This document shows positions 18,333 to 26,831 of a stretch of 36,933 nucleotides of DNA, piece after piece. Under the pieces are notes generated by a model. The model was not told the origin of the DNA. It searched no databases and was given only the letters and a program-made list of their open reading frames with translations. The translations under genes and the position numbers were made by a program. Within the stretch, counting starts at the first letter, position 1, and each line of letters opens with the position of its first letter. The DNA lies in the NCBI GenBank assembly GCA_937864425.1, contig CALMJL010000110.1, positions 1 to 36,933 on the forward strand, in the 5' to 3' direction. The stretch is from an uncultured Candidatus Planktophila sp. GTDB lineage: Bacteria > Actinomycetota > Actinomycetes > Nanopelagicales > Nanopelagicaceae.

Positions 18333-19751
18333 ATGGCTCGCACATATCTGGTTGAAACGTATGGCTGCCAGATGAATGTTCACGACTCTGAACGCATTGC
18401 TGGCTTACTTGATGAAGCAGGATATCTTCCTGTGACTCCAGGCGAACAAGCCGATGTAGTTGTTTTTAATACCTGCGCAGTACGTGAGAATGCGGATAAT
18501 AAACTCTACGGAAATTTAAGTTTCTTAGCCCCAATTAAGAAAAAGAACCCTGCGATGCAGATTGCAGTGGGTGGCTGTTTAGCGCAGAAAGATCAATCAC
18601 TGATCCTGAAAAAAGCTCCGTATGTTGATGTCGTATTTGGAACCCACAATGTAGGTTCGCTTCCTGTTTTACTGGAGCGAGCCCGCATCGAAGAAGAGGC
18701 TCAAATCGAAATCTTGGAAGCGCTAGAACACTTTCCATCAACTCTTCCAGCTCGCAGATTTAGCGCCTTTTCATCGTGGGTTTCAATCTCTGTTGGCTGC
18801 AACAACACCTGCACATTCTGCATTGTCCCTACTCTGCGCGGAGTTGAAAAAGATAGACAGCCTGCGGATATTCTCAATGAAATACGTGCACTGGTCGCTC
18901 AAGGAGTGATTGAAGTGACGCTCTTAGGACAGAACGTCAATGCGTATGGAGTTGAATTTGGCAACCGTGGAGCCTTTGCTGAGTTACTTAAAGAGGTAGG
19001 AAAAATAGCGGGACTAGAGCGAGTTCGCTTCATGTCACCTCATCCTCGTGATTTCACAGATGATGTCATTGAAGCAATGGCTAGTACCCCTAATGTCATG
19101 CCGCATTTGCACATGCCATTGCAATCAGGATCAGATGCAATTTTACAAAGTATGCGACGTTCGTATCGCAGCGATAAATATCTCGGAATTCTTGAGCGCG
19201 TTCGTGCGGCGATGCCTCACGCAATGATTACAACCGACATCATCGTCGGTTTTCCGGGAGAAACTGAGGAAGATTTTTCGGCAACGTTAGACATCACAAG
19301 CCAAGCAAAATTTGCGGCGGCTTACACCTATAAATACTCCATCAGACCAGGAACTCCTGCAGGTGCCATGCCCAATCAGGTACCGGAAGATATTGTGGGA
19401 GAGCGCTATACAAGATTGCACGAGCACCAGCAGAAGATTTCTCTCTCAGTAAATCAAGCAGCTATTGGGACAACTCATCGCGCTTTGGTTTCTGAGATTG
19501 AAGGACGACGGGATGAAATACAAGCAAGAATGACTGGCAAAACTGAAGATTTTCGAATTGTGCATTTTGACCATAAAACTGATGCTCGACCTGGCGATTT
19601 TGTTGATGTGCGCATCACCGATGCTTCAGCGCATTATTTGATCGGAGATCCACTTGCAGTGGTTCGCACTCGAGGGGGAGATGCTCATGAAGCGCGCAAT
19701 GCTCCTTCGCAAACGACTCTTGGCATACCTAAAGTTCGCACCAATTCATGA
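18333..19751 (+). CDS. miaB: tRNA-2-methylthio-N6-dimethylallyladenosine synthase MiaB
   Basis: MiaB is a radical-SAM methylthiotransferase that converts i6A37 to ms2i6A37 in tRNAs reading UNN codons. From ATG 18333 it has 472 residues. The auxiliary iron-sulfur cysteines are C12 (TYGCQM), one in FNTCAV and one in GGCLAQ. The radical-SAM CxxxCxxC is C156, C160 and C163 (CNNTCTFC). A TRAM domain follows near the C-terminus. An upstream ATG at 18324 would add MSL. The stop overlaps miaA by ATGA, so the two enzymes of the same tRNA modification are made together. The C-terminal ~30 residues after the TRAM domain are poorly conserved. Confidence 0.95.
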   Translation: MARTYLVETYGCQMNVHDSERIAGLLDEAGYLPVTPGEQADVVVFNTCAVRENADNKLYGNLSFLAPIKKKNPAMQIAVGGCLAQKDQSLILKKAPYVDVVFGTHNVGSLPVLLERARIEEEAQIEILEALEHFPSTLPARRFSAFSSWVSISVGCNNTCTFCIVPTLRGVEKDRQPADILNEIRALVAQGVIEVTLLGQNVNAYGVEFGNRGAFAELLKEVGKIAGLERVRFMSPHPRDFTDDVIEAMASTPNVMPHLHMPLQSGSDAILQSMRRSYRSDKYLGILERVRAAMPHAMITTDIIVGFPGETEEDFSATLDITSQAKFAAAYTYKYSIRPGTPAGAMPNQVPEDIVGERYTRLHEHQQKISLSVNQAAIGTTHRALVSEIEGRRDEIQARMTGKTEDFRIVHFDHKTDARPGDFVDVRITDASAHYLIGDPLAVVRTRGGDAHEARNAPSQTTLGIPKVRTNS

Positions 19752-20650
19752 CCAAAGTAATTGTCATTTGCGGCGCTACTGCAACAGGTAAGAGCGAAAT
19801 CGCCTTAGATATTGCTGAGCGCATCGATGGTGAAATCATCAACGCTGATTCGATGCAGCTGTATCGTGGAATGGATATTGGAACTGCCAAATTAGCGATA
19901 GGTGAGCGACGCGATATCCCTCATCATATGTTGGACGTTCTGGCGGTAGATCAAGATGCGACAGTTGCATGGTTTCAGGAAGAAGCCCGCTCACACATAT
20001 CTGATATTCACCAGCGTGGAAAATCCGCAATTATTGTTGGTGGTACGGGCCTTTATATCAAAGCGATATTAGATGAACTAAATTTTCCAGATACAGATCC
20101 AGAGGTAAGAAAAAAATTGGAAGAGATTGGTTCCGAATTGGGAGCCGATTATCTATTTCGCATGTTGCAAGAGAAGGATCCTGCGGCAGCCATCGCAATA
20201 GATCGCGCCAATATTCGAAGAGTAATTCGCGCCCTCGAAGTGATTGAGATAACTGGTGAGCCCTTTACTGCACATCTTCCTCGCGAAGAGAGTTCGCGTT
20301 ATCCAGATGCGCTTCAGTTTGGATTAGTCATGGAGCGCGAACACCTGCGCGAACGTATCGACCAACGCGTGGATCGAATGTGGGATGCCGGTTTAGTCGA
20401 TGAAGTAGATCGATTGATTGAATCTGGAATTCGAAAAGGAACGACTGCGCAACGAGCTTTGGGCTATGCACAGATTTTGGCAATGCGAGATGGCGTGATG
20501 ACTGAGATTGATGCAAAGGAAGAGACGAAACGTGCAACGCGACAATATGCAAGACGCCAAGAGACCTGGTTCTCGCGCGATATGCGTATTACTTGGATTG
20601 CATGGCACCAGCCTCGCCTTGAAACTATTCTCGAAAAGATAAACTCATAG
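19748..20650 (+). CDS. miaA: tRNA dimethylallyltransferase MiaA
   Basis: MiaA transfers the dimethylallyl group to A37 of tRNA, the step before MiaB. The 300-residue protein begins with the P-loop GATATGKS (residues 8-15), followed by [17 protein letters not shown], the substrate-binding [13 protein letters not shown], and the RRVIRALEV region. Overlap with miaB (ATGA) and a 4-nt gap to dapF mark a tight operon. The dimethylallyl diphosphate would come from the non-mevalonate pathway, whose first enzyme (dxs) is also in this window. Confidence 0.96.
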   Translation: MTKVIVICGATATGKSEIALDIAERIDGEIINADSMQLYRGMDIGTAKLAIGERRDIPHHMLDVLAVDQDATVAWFQEEARSHISDIHQRGKSAIIVGGTGLYIKAILDELNFPDTDPEVRKKLEEIGSELGADYLFRMLQEKDPAAAIAIDRANIRRVIRALEVIEITGEPFTAHLPREESSRYPDALQFGLVMEREHLRERIDQRVDRMWDAGLVDEVDRLIESGIRKGTTAQRALGYAQILAMRDGVMTEIDAKEETKRATRQYARRQETWFSRDMRITWIAWHQPRLETILEKINS

Positions 20651-20654
20651 CCCT

Positions 20655-21464
20655 ATGGCACAGCCAATAATCGCCACATATGGTCACGGCACTGAAAATG
20701 ACTTTCTTCTGCTCTTTGACCCTGAAAATCAAATCTCCATAACTCCCGAAGCAATTGCCGCTATGTGCAATCGAGAATCCGGAATCGGAGCAGATGGCTT
20801 TATCAAAATTGTTAAAAAAGAGAGTCATTGGTTCATGGACTATTCCAATGCAGATGGATCAGTTGCAGAAATGTGTGGCAATGGAATTCGAGTGATGGCT
20901 CGCTATTTGGTGGAACGAGGCCATCAGAATGAAGGCATATTTGCCATTAACACTCGAGCTGGAATAAAGCACCTTCGCGTTCCACGTGATAGCGATATTT
21001 CAGTCAACATGGGACAGGTTCGTGACGAGATGGAGCAAGTTGAAGTTTCTCACAATGGGCATACTTGGCCCGCCTTCAACATCAATGTTGGTAATCCGCA
21101 TGCCGTTGTCTTTGTCGACTCACTCAATGAAGTGGGATCACTATCTATCGAACCGAAAGTCACACCAAAATCGTCTTATCCTGAAGGTGTCAACGTTGAA
21201 TTCGTTGAAATGTTAGGTGGCAATGAACTTTCGATGCGTGTCCATGAGCGCGGCAGCGGAGAAACTCGCTCATGTGGAACTGGCACATGCGCAGTTGCAC
21301 TGGCAGCGACGCTTCATACATCAGGAAAATTACCAAGCACCTGGGTGATCTACCCACCAGGAGGTCGACTCGTTGTAGAAATTGATGGACACTCCAATGC
21401 AACTCTTACCGGCCCTGCCGTGCTTCTGAAGGATTGTGACATTACAAAGTATGTGTTGGCATGA
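20655..21464 (+). CDS. dapF: Diaminopimelate epimerase
   Basis: DapF interconverts LL- and meso-diaminopimelate, supplying peptidoglycan cross-link residues and lysine. The 269-residue protein shows both catalytic cysteines in their conserved settings: C74 in EMCGNGIRV and C207 in RSCGTGTCAVA. It follows miaA by 4 nt and overlaps hflX by ATGA. The miaA-dapF-hflX order is conserved in actinobacteria (Rv2727c-Rv2726c-Rv2725c in M. tuberculosis). Confidence 0.96.
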   Translation: MAQPIIATYGHGTENDFLLLFDPENQISITPEAIAAMCNRESGIGADGFIKIVKKESHWFMDYSNADGSVAEMCGNGIRVMARYLVERGHQNEGIFAINTRAGIKHLRVPRDSDISVNMGQVRDEMEQVEVSHNGHTWPAFNINVGNPHAVVFVDSLNEVGSLSIEPKVTPKSSYPEGVNVEFVEMLGGNELSMRVHERGSGETRSCGTGTCAVALAATLHTSGKLPSTWVIYPPGGRLVVEIDGHSNATLTGPAVLLKDCDITKYVLA

Positions 21465-22933
21465 GCACTGCTGGAGATAGCTACGATCAACTTTTCGACG
21501 AACTGCTTCGCGAATCAGCAAAAGTTGCCGCGGATTTTGATGCAGAAGAGCAGAGTTATGAAGAAAGTGCTCAAGCTGATCTCGTTGATCGTCATGCGCT
21601 CAGGCGAGTTCAGGGATTTTCGACTCAACTTCAAGATATTTCAGAGGCTGAGTATCGCAAGCTACAACTGGAACGAGTCGTATTAGTTGGGGTCTGGACT
21701 GAGGGAAGTGCAGAGATGGCCGAGAATTCACTCGCTGAATTGAAGGCACTTGCCGAAACTGCAGGATCTGAAGTTCTCGATGGCCTAATTCAGCGACGCG
21801 ATAAACCGGATCCTGCTACCTATATTGGTTCAGGAAAAGTTCGCGAACTCCGTGAAATTGTAGTTTCTACTGGTGCTGACACCGTTGTATGCGATGGCGA
21901 ACTTTCACCGTCACAACTTCGTACCCTTGAGGATAAATTAAAGGTAAAGGTGGTGGATCGAGTTGCACTGATTCTCGACATCTTTGCACAACATGCAAAG
22001 AGCAAAGAAGGTAAGGCTCAAGTAGAGCTCGCTCAAATTGCTTATCTTCTTCCTCGTTTACGCGGTTGGGGAGATTCACTTTCTCGTCAGGTTGGTGGTC
22101 GTGCAGCTGGTGGCGCAGGTATCGGTGGCCGCGGACCGGGTGAGACAAAAATTGAAACTGATAGGCGGCGCATCCGCGACAAAATGGCAAAGTTACGTCG
22201 CGAAATTAAAGAGATGAAAACCGCACGCGATACCAAACGGCAGGAACGTCGACGATTTAATATTCCATCGGTTGCGATTGCTGGCTACACCAATGCTGGA
22301 AAATCATCGCTTCTCAATGCACTTACGGGGGCTGGGGTTCTTGTTGAAAATGCGCTCTTCGCAACGCTTGATCCCACCGTACGCAAATGTGAAACAGCTG
22401 AAGGCCGCGTCTACACATTGGCCGACACCGTTGGTTTTGTCAGACATCTGCCACATCAACTCGTAGATGCATTTAAATCTACGCTTGAAGAAGTAACGGG
22501 TTCAGATTTAATTGTCCATGTCGTTGATGGTTCCCACCCAGACCCCTTTGAACAAATTCGTGCAGTGCGCGAAGTTATTGCAGATATCGGTGGCGCAGAT
22601 ATTCCAGAGATTATCGCGATTAATAAAATTGATATTGCAAATCCAGAAGTTGTCATGGAAATTTTGCGAAAAGAGCCAAATAGCTATGCCTTCTCAGTTC
22701 GCACTAAATTTGGAATTGAAGGGTTAATTCATGCGATTGAAAAGTCGCTCCCACATCCTGCTGTTGAAATATCAGCAGTAATTCCGTATCACCGTGGTGA
22801 TTTAGTGAGTGCAATCCACGAAAGCGGTGAAATTTTGAGTGAGGATCATTTGGCTGAGGGAACTGCGATTCATGCCTATGTTGATGGGGGATTGGCTAAA
22901 GCCATCGAAAACGCAGCGCTTCCACCTCAATAA
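21461..22933 (+). CDS. hflX: GTPase HflX
   Basis: HflX is a ribosome-associated GTPase that splits stalled or hibernating 70S ribosomes. The 490-residue protein has an N-terminal HflX subdomain containing the family segment PDPATYIGSGKVREL. A glycine-rich linker (GGRAAGGAGIGGRGPGETK) and a charged helix follow. The G domain has the P-loop GYTNAGKSS starting at residue 275, then DTVGF and NKID. The first ~45 residues are an acidic lineage-specific extension. It starts within the dapF stop. A 7-bp-stem hairpin begins at its stop codon. Confidence 0.95.
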   Translation: MSTAGDSYDQLFDELLRESAKVAADFDAEEQSYEESAQADLVDRHALRRVQGFSTQLQDISEAEYRKLQLERVVLVGVWTEGSAEMAENSLAELKALAETAGSEVLDGLIQRRDKPDPATYIGSGKVRELREIVVSTGADTVVCDGELSPSQLRTLEDKLKVKVVDRVALILDIFAQHAKSKEGKAQVELAQIAYLLPRLRGWGDSLSRQVGGRAAGGAGIGGRGPGETKIETDRRRIRDKMAKLRREIKEMKTARDTKRQERRRFNIPSVAIAGYTNAGKSSLLNALTGAGVLVENALFATLDPTVRKCETAEGRVYTLADTVGFVRHLPHQLVDAFKSTLEEVTGSDLIVHVVDGSHPDPFEQIRAVREVIADIGGADIPEIIAINKIDIANPEVVMEILRKEPNSYAFSVRTKFGIEGLIHAIEKSLPHPAVEISAVIPYHRGDLVSAIHESGEILSEDHLAEGTAIHAYVDGGLAKAIENAALPPQ

Positions 22934-22951
22934 ACCTCAAGAGAGAGGTTT
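22932..22951 (+). terminator. Candidate terminator hairpin after hflX
   Basis: AAACCTC and GAGGTTT form a perfect 7-bp stem with a 6-nt loop (AAGAGA). It overlaps the last two bases of the hflX stop codon. The trailing T run is only TTT, so efficiency is uncertain. The stem sequence resembles the longer hairpin between fadA and the iron permease. Confidence 0.5.
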
Positions 22952-23064
22952 CATGCGGAATAAATCCGACACGCCGAGTGTTGAGGTGCATAGAGAGGGT
23001 TGATGCGTCAATATTCGCGCAGGGCAACCGGCCTTTCTAGAAGAGTGGAAGTGAGGTGAGAACA

Positions 23065-23361
23065 GTGGCAACAGATTACGACACACCCCGAAAAACGGAT
23101 GAAGAACTTCACGAGGAATCGCTAGAAGAACTCAAAGCAAAGCGTGCAGAGGCTCAATCTGGTCAGATTGATGTTGATGAAGCAGAAGCTGCTGAGAATC
23201 TTGAACTTCCAGGTGCTGATTTATCAGGAGAGCAGTTGGCAGTACGAGTTGTACCTGTGCAAGTTGATGAGTTCACATGCTCACGTTGTTTCTTGATACA
23301 TCACATTACACAGCTCGCCAAAGGCGAAGGCGCTAAAGCTATCTGCAAAGAGTGCGCTTAA
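23065..23361 (+). CDS. DUF4193 family protein (small zinc-ribbon-like, actinobacterial)
   Basis: This 98-residue acidic protein of unknown function belongs to a family restricted to actinobacteria. It begins (M)ATDYDTPRKTDEE, the family's typical start, and ends with a probable zinc-binding pair: CSRC near residue 74 and CKEC just before the C-terminus. The GTG at 23065 is chosen over GTG 23056 because GAGGTGAG forms a good Shine-Dalgarno just before it. The 122-nt gap upstream (22934-23055) holds the hflX hairpin and no assignable promoter. In M. tuberculosis the homologue (Rv2699c) lies beside the DUF3093 and dut genes, as here. Its 3' end overlaps the convergent DUF3093 gene by 23 bp. Confidence 0.88.
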   Translation: MATDYDTPRKTDEELHEESLEELKAKRAEAQSGQIDVDEAEAAENLELPGADLSGEQLAVRVVPVQVDEFTCSRCFLIHHITQLAKGEGAKAICKECA

Positions 23362-23770
23362 GTTCCTCGTATTTTCGGGCGCTGATTAACCAATAAGGCG
23401 TTGGGTCTCTGTCATCGTCAAGGATGATCTGTACGCCCGTTGGAATCCAGAAGGCAATCGCTAGATAGGCGGCAGGATCTGCATCGCGGGTACGTAAGTT
23501 TCGCATGGAGACTTGATCGGCCAGTTTTACTTCCTTGATGTATCCAATCTCAATGTGGGCTTTACCAACGCGCAATTCTTTGCCATCAAAAACTATTTCT
23601 CGGCGCCAGGTAATTGCGATTGCAATGATGGCAATCGTTGCAGCGATCCACGCCAGAAGCGCGGTTTGATTATCAAAAGCAGCCCAGATTGCAATCACTA
23701 GCGACAACAGGAGAAAGTAGATGAAGCCAAGTAGCCACAGTGGAGGCCGAATGACTTCCCGAAAGGTCAT
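23339..23770 (-). CDS. DUF3093 family membrane protein
   Basis: This 143-residue actinobacterial protein of unknown function has two hydrophobic segments near the N-terminus (about residues 10-27 and 38-54), then a soluble C-terminal half starting near RREIVFDGKELRVG, resembling a small beta-domain tethered to the membrane. The homologue in M. tuberculosis is the neighbour of dut (Rv2698). Transcription is divergent from the thioesterase gene and convergent with DUF4193, whose end it overlaps by 23 bp. A -10-like TAATCT lies 7 nt before its ATG. Confidence 0.85.
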   Translation of the reverse strand: MTFREVIRPPLWLLGFIYFLLLSLVIAIWAAFDNQTALLAWIAATIAIIAIAITWRREIVFDGKELRVGKAHIEIGYIKEVKLADQVSMRNLRTRDADPAAYLAIAFWIPTGVQIILDDDRDPTPYWLISARKYEELKRTLCR

Positions 23771-23777
23771 GCCCGCT

Positions 23778-23783
23778 AGATTA
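23778..23783 (-). promoter_or_regulatory. Candidate -10 element of the DUF3093 gene (leaderless)
   Basis: On the minus strand TAATCT ends 7 nt before the ATG at 23770. It is the mirror image of the hexamer serving the divergent thioesterase gene. Confidence 0.45.
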
Positions 23784-23816
23784 TCGGTGAATTCTCACAA
23801 CGCACACTCCATGAAG

Positions 23817-23822
23817 TAATCT
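23817..23822 (+). promoter_or_regulatory. Candidate -10 element of the thioesterase gene (leaderless)
   Basis: TAATCT ends 6 nt before ATG 23829. No Shine-Dalgarno is present in the 58-nt divergent gap 23771-23828. Confidence 0.45.
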
Positions 23823-23828
23823 AACGAC

Positions 23829-24413
23829 ATGAGTCGTGTAGCAAGTACTACCCCTCCCGATGGTGCAACGATTCCAGAACGTCATGCTCTCTCACCAAAA
23901 ACTGGCACTCAAATTCCATCACACTTCAAACATTGTTTTGGTTGTGGCGAGCTTCATCCCACAGGATTACATCTAGTAGCCCACGTTGGAGAAGGTGTTG
24001 ATATCACTGCTGAATTTATGGTGAGCGAAAATCACCAAGGAGCACCGGGCCTTGCTCATGGTGGACTACTTTCTTTAGCCTTTGATGAAGCGTTGGGAAA
24101 GTTGATGTGGTTATTACGTGCACCTGCTGTGACCGCGCGACTTGAAACGGATTTTCTCAAGCCGGTTCCCATCGGAACCAAACTTCACATCACAGCACGT
24201 ATTACTGGGCAAGTAAATCGAAAAGTGTATTCAGAAGCTGAAGGAAGATTGGGTGGGCCACAGGGGGACATTGCGGTAAGAGCAGCAGCGCTCTTTGTAA
24301 TTGTTCCCATGAAGCACTTTTTAGAGAATGCACCAGCTGAATATTTGGAGACGATGAAGAAGAATCCAGAACTACTTTCCTTTGTAGATCCAGAGTTTGA
24401 TATCAATCCATGA
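23829..24413 (+). CDS. Hotdog-fold acyl-CoA thioesterase (PaaI-like)
   Basis: The 194-residue protein contains a single hotdog domain (about residues 35-160) with the family hallmark CFGCGELHPTGL and the active-site region GAPGLAHGGLLSLAFDEALG, where HGG and the acidic residue on the following helix are catalytic. It would hydrolyse an acyl- or aryl-CoA; the substrate is unknown. The first ~30 residues are a Pro/Thr-rich extension. The stop overlaps dut by ATGA. It opens the thioesterase-dut-DUF3159 operon, and a -10-like hexamer 6 nt before the ATG suggests a leaderless mRNA. Confidence 0.85.
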   Translation: MSRVASTTPPDGATIPERHALSPKTGTQIPSHFKHCFGCGELHPTGLHLVAHVGEGVDITAEFMVSENHQGAPGLAHGGLLSLAFDEALGKLMWLLRAPAVTARLETDFLKPVPIGTKLHITARITGQVNRKVYSEAEGRLGGPQGDIAVRAAALFVIVPMKHFLENAPAEYLETMKKNPELLSFVDPEFDINP

Positions 24414-24853
24414 ATAATCTTCAAGTTCTCATTACTCGTCTAGATCCAGATTTGCCGCTTCCAACGTATGCAAAGGGTGGAGATGCTGGAGCCGATATCG
24501 TCTCTCGTATTGATGTCACGCTAGCCCCCGGAGAACGAGCGCTCGTGCCCACGGGAATCTCGATAGCACTTCCCGATGGATATGTTGCGCTGGTGCATCC
24601 ACGATCTGGTTTAGCCATCAAACACGGGGTGACTATGGTCAATGCCCCGGGCACAGTTGATGCAGGTTTTCGAGGTGAACTGCAATGCATCATGATTAAT
24701 CACGATCCCAAGGAGAGCATTACCTTCAAACGAGGTGATCGAATCGCGCAACTAGTCTTTCAAAAAGTGGAGAGAGCAGAATTTATTGAGGTAGCTGAAT
24801 TACCAGGATCTGGTCGTGGGACCGGGGGATTTGGATCAACGGGGCGACAATGA
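24410..24853 (+). CDS. dut: dUTP diphosphatase
   Basis: Dut hydrolyses dUTP to dUMP, keeping uracil out of DNA and feeding thymidylate synthesis. All five trimeric dUTPase motifs are visible in 147 residues: AGADIVSR, the PRSGLAIKHG serine loop, APGTVDAGFRGEL with the catalytic aspartate, RIAQLVFQKV, and the C-terminal arm GSGRGTGGFGSTGR. It overlaps its neighbours on both sides by ATGA, so it is in the middle of a translationally coupled trio. Confidence 0.97.
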   Translation: MNNLQVLITRLDPDLPLPTYAKGGDAGADIVSRIDVTLAPGERALVPTGISIALPDGYVALVHPRSGLAIKHGVTMVNAPGTVDAGFRGELQCIMINHDPKESITFKRGDRIAQLVFQKVERAEFIEVAELPGSGRGTGGFGSTGRQ

Positions 24854-25464
24854 GTCAGCACGAAGACCGCGAAAAGGTTTTACAAGCCTTTGGTGGAAAG
24901 AAAGGTTTGATTGATTCTGGAATTCCTGCCGTCATTTTTCTTGTCGTTTTTAATATTGCTGATGCGCTCAGACCCGCATTGATCTCGGCAATTGCAGTAT
25001 CGGCGCTACTGACATTGATTCGCCTCGCTCGTCGCGAGACTGTGCAACATGCAATGAGCGGATTTATCGGGGTGCTGATCTGCGCGTGGTTTGCAAACCG
25101 AACGGGTAATGCCAGCGATTTATACATTCCAAAATTACTTACCAACCTCGGCTACGGAACTGTCTATTTGATTGGCAATCTCGTGGGATGGCCAATCATG
25201 GGACTGGTGCTTGGACCAATACTTGGCGAGAATTTAAAGTGGAGAAATCATCCTGAGCGAAAGCGCGCCTACACATTAGCGAGCTGGCTTTGGGTTGCTA
25301 TGTTCTTTACCCGCATCGCTGTTCAATATCCAATTTATCGAACTGGCAATGTCAATCTATTAGGAACCGTAAATCTGGCGATGGGATATCCGCTATTTAT
25401 TGCAACCGCCTACGGAACCTGGCAAATCATTAAGAACGCTCCCGCGATTCCTACTGAGCGATAA
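24850..25464 (+). CDS. DUF3159 family membrane protein
   Basis: This 204-residue actinobacterial membrane protein of unknown function has about five or six hydrophobic helices starting near residue 23, with the family-type segment GWPIMGLVLGPILGE in the middle. In M. tuberculosis the homologue (Rv2693c) sits between dut and the ceoB/ceoC genes, matching this locus. It starts in the dut stop codon and converges on ceoC, overlapping it by 14 bp. A transport or permease role is often guessed but not supported here. Confidence 0.85.
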   Translation: MSQHEDREKVLQAFGGKKGLIDSGIPAVIFLVVFNIADALRPALISAIAVSALLTLIRLARRETVQHAMSGFIGVLICAWFANRTGNASDLYIPKLLTNLGYGTVYLIGNLVGWPIMGLVLGPILGENLKWRNHPERKRAYTLASWLWVAMFFTRIAVQYPIYRTGNVNLLGTVNLAMGYPLFIATAYGTWQIIKNAPAIPTER

Positions 25465-26110
25465 AGCAGCCTTTGAGCTGATTTTCGGCAGCAACGGATG
25501 CAACGAAGAGAAGTTCATCGCCAGCGGTAAATACATCACTTGGAGTAGGAGCAATAACACGTCCATCACGCACGATAGCGGCGAGAGATGCATCTTCGGG
25601 AAGTTCAACTTCTTCAACCGTTTTACCAATACAAATCGAGGAATCCGGCAATGTGATTTCTACGAGATTTGCTTGACCTTTTCTAAATGAGAAGAGGCGC
25701 ACGACATCGCCAACGCTGACAGCTTCTTCAACCAGCGCTGCGATGATACGTGGAGTTGATACTGCAACATCAACTCCCCATGATTGATCAAAGAGCCATT
25801 CATTCTTTGGATGATTGATACGTGCAACAACGCGCGGAACACCATATTCGGTCTTACCGAGGAGAGAAGTCACAAGATTCACTTTGTCATCACCGGTAGC
25901 AGCAACGAGAACCTGACAGGTATTGAGCTGAGCCTTATCAAGTGCAGCGATTTCGCAAGCATCTGCCAGTAACCATTCGGCATCAGGCACTGATTCAGTT
26001 TTAAGCGCTTTTGGATCTCGGTCAAGGAGCAATACTTGATGGCCATTGTCGAGCAATTCGCGAGCAATCGCACGGCCAACGTTTCCAGCACCAGCAATAG
26101 CAATTCTCAT
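25451..26110 (-). CDS. ceoC: TrkA-family potassium uptake regulator CeoC
   Basis: The 219-residue cytoplasmic RCK protein has an N-terminal NAD(H)-binding Rossmann domain, starting MRIAIAGAGNVGRAIARELL with the nucleotide-binding acidic residue in LLLDRD, and a C-terminal RCK_C (TrkA_C) domain from about residue 140. TrkA/Ktr-type proteins gate K+ transporters by binding nucleotides. It lies 3 nt after ceoB on the same strand, so the two are co-transcribed. Pairs of single-unit TrkA proteins here are the actinobacterial arrangement (Rv2691/Rv2692). No membrane K+ channel subunit is encoded in the window. Confidence 0.88.
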   Translation of the reverse strand: MRIAIAGAGNVGRAIARELLDNGHQVLLLDRDPKALKTESVPDAEWLLADACEIAALDKAQLNTCQVLVAATGDDKVNLVTSLLGKTEYGVPRVVARINHPKNEWLFDQSWGVDVAVSTPRIIAALVEEAVSVGDVVRLFSFRKGQANLVEITLPDSSICIGKTVEEVELPEDASLAAIVRDGRVIAPTPSDVFTAGDELLFVASVAAENQLKGCFIAQ

Positions 26111-26113
26111 TCT

Positions 26114-26773
26114 CTATTTACCTGGCCCTTGCGACAGTGCAGATTCAGCAGTTTTCATCTTGGCATTTTCAATCATCATATGTACAAGATCTCCATCTTG
26201 CAGGACTGTCTGCGCATCCGGAGTTAAACCTTCGCCAAGCCGAGTAAGAAATGCGACGCGCGATTCAGAAGCCGCCTCAAGTTCGGAGAGTGGTCTTCCA
26301 TACCAATCGCGGTGCGGATGGACTTCAAGTAGTTGCACAGTTCCGGTTGCATCGCGCCATTCTGAACGAGTTCCTTCAGGAATGAGGCGTCGCAATATTT
26401 GATCGGTTGCCCAAATGACTGTCGCCACTGTTGGGATTCCAAGACGTTGATAAATTTCAGCACGACCTGGATCATAAATTCGCGCAACTACATTTGTGAC
26501 GCCAAAACTTTCGCGGGCAACACGCGCCGCCAAAATATTTGAATTATCGCCGTTGCTGACCGCAGCAAAAGCTTGAGCGCCTTCGATACCTGCTTCTAGC
26601 AAGGTATCGCGATCAAATCCGACACCTACAACTGTGCGACCTTTGAAATCTGGTCCCAATCGCCTAAATGCTTCTTTTGCCTGATCAATAACGGCAACTT
26701 CATGGCCCGCAGCTTCTAATTCGATAGCCAGCGATGATCCAACTCGTCCGCATCCCATGATGACCACATGCAC
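26114..26773 (-). CDS. ceoB: TrkA-family potassium uptake regulator CeoB
   Basis: This second 219-residue RCK protein starts at GTG with MHVVIMGCGRVGSSLAIELE (GxGxxG Rossmann motif) and has the nucleotide-binding acidic residue in VIDQAKEAF. The C-terminal RCK_C domain starts near residue 130. It is the upstream gene of the ceoB-ceoC pair and is divergent from the RNA methyltransferase gene. A TAAGTT hexamer 6 nt before the GTG marks a possible leaderless promoter. It presumably forms a mixed gating ring with CeoC. Confidence 0.88.
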   Translation of the reverse strand: MHVVIMGCGRVGSSLAIELEAAGHEVAVIDQAKEAFRRLGPDFKGRTVVGVGFDRDTLLEAGIEGAQAFAAVSNGDNSNILAARVARESFGVTNVVARIYDPGRAEIYQRLGIPTVATVIWATDQILRRLIPEGTRSEWRDATGTVQLLEVHPHRDWYGRPLSELEAASESRVAFLTRLGEGLTPDAQTVLQDGDLVHMMIENAKMKTAESALSQGPGK

Positions 26774-26779
26774 AAGGCA

Positions 26780-26785
26780 AACTTA
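26780..26785 (-). promoter_or_regulatory. Candidate -10 element of ceoB (leaderless)
   Basis: On the minus strand TAAGTT ends 6 nt before the ceoB GTG at 26773. Confidence 0.4.
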
Positions 26786-26818
26786 CTACTTTATTCAGGT
26801 ATGCGTGTGCACCTCTAC

Positions 26819-26824
26819 TACGCT
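26819..26824 (+). promoter_or_regulatory. Candidate -10 element of the RNA methyltransferase gene (leaderless)
   Basis: TACGCT ends 7 nt before ATG 26832. The same hexamer precedes the iron permease start. Confidence 0.4.
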
Positions 26825-26831
26825 TGCCGTT

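Noticed and set aside
26757-26831. Longer N-terminus for the TRAM-type methyltransferase
   Set aside because: The extension is Cys/Thr-rich, overlaps the ceoB start on the other strand and contains the candidate promoter; the TRAM domain begins properly after 26832.
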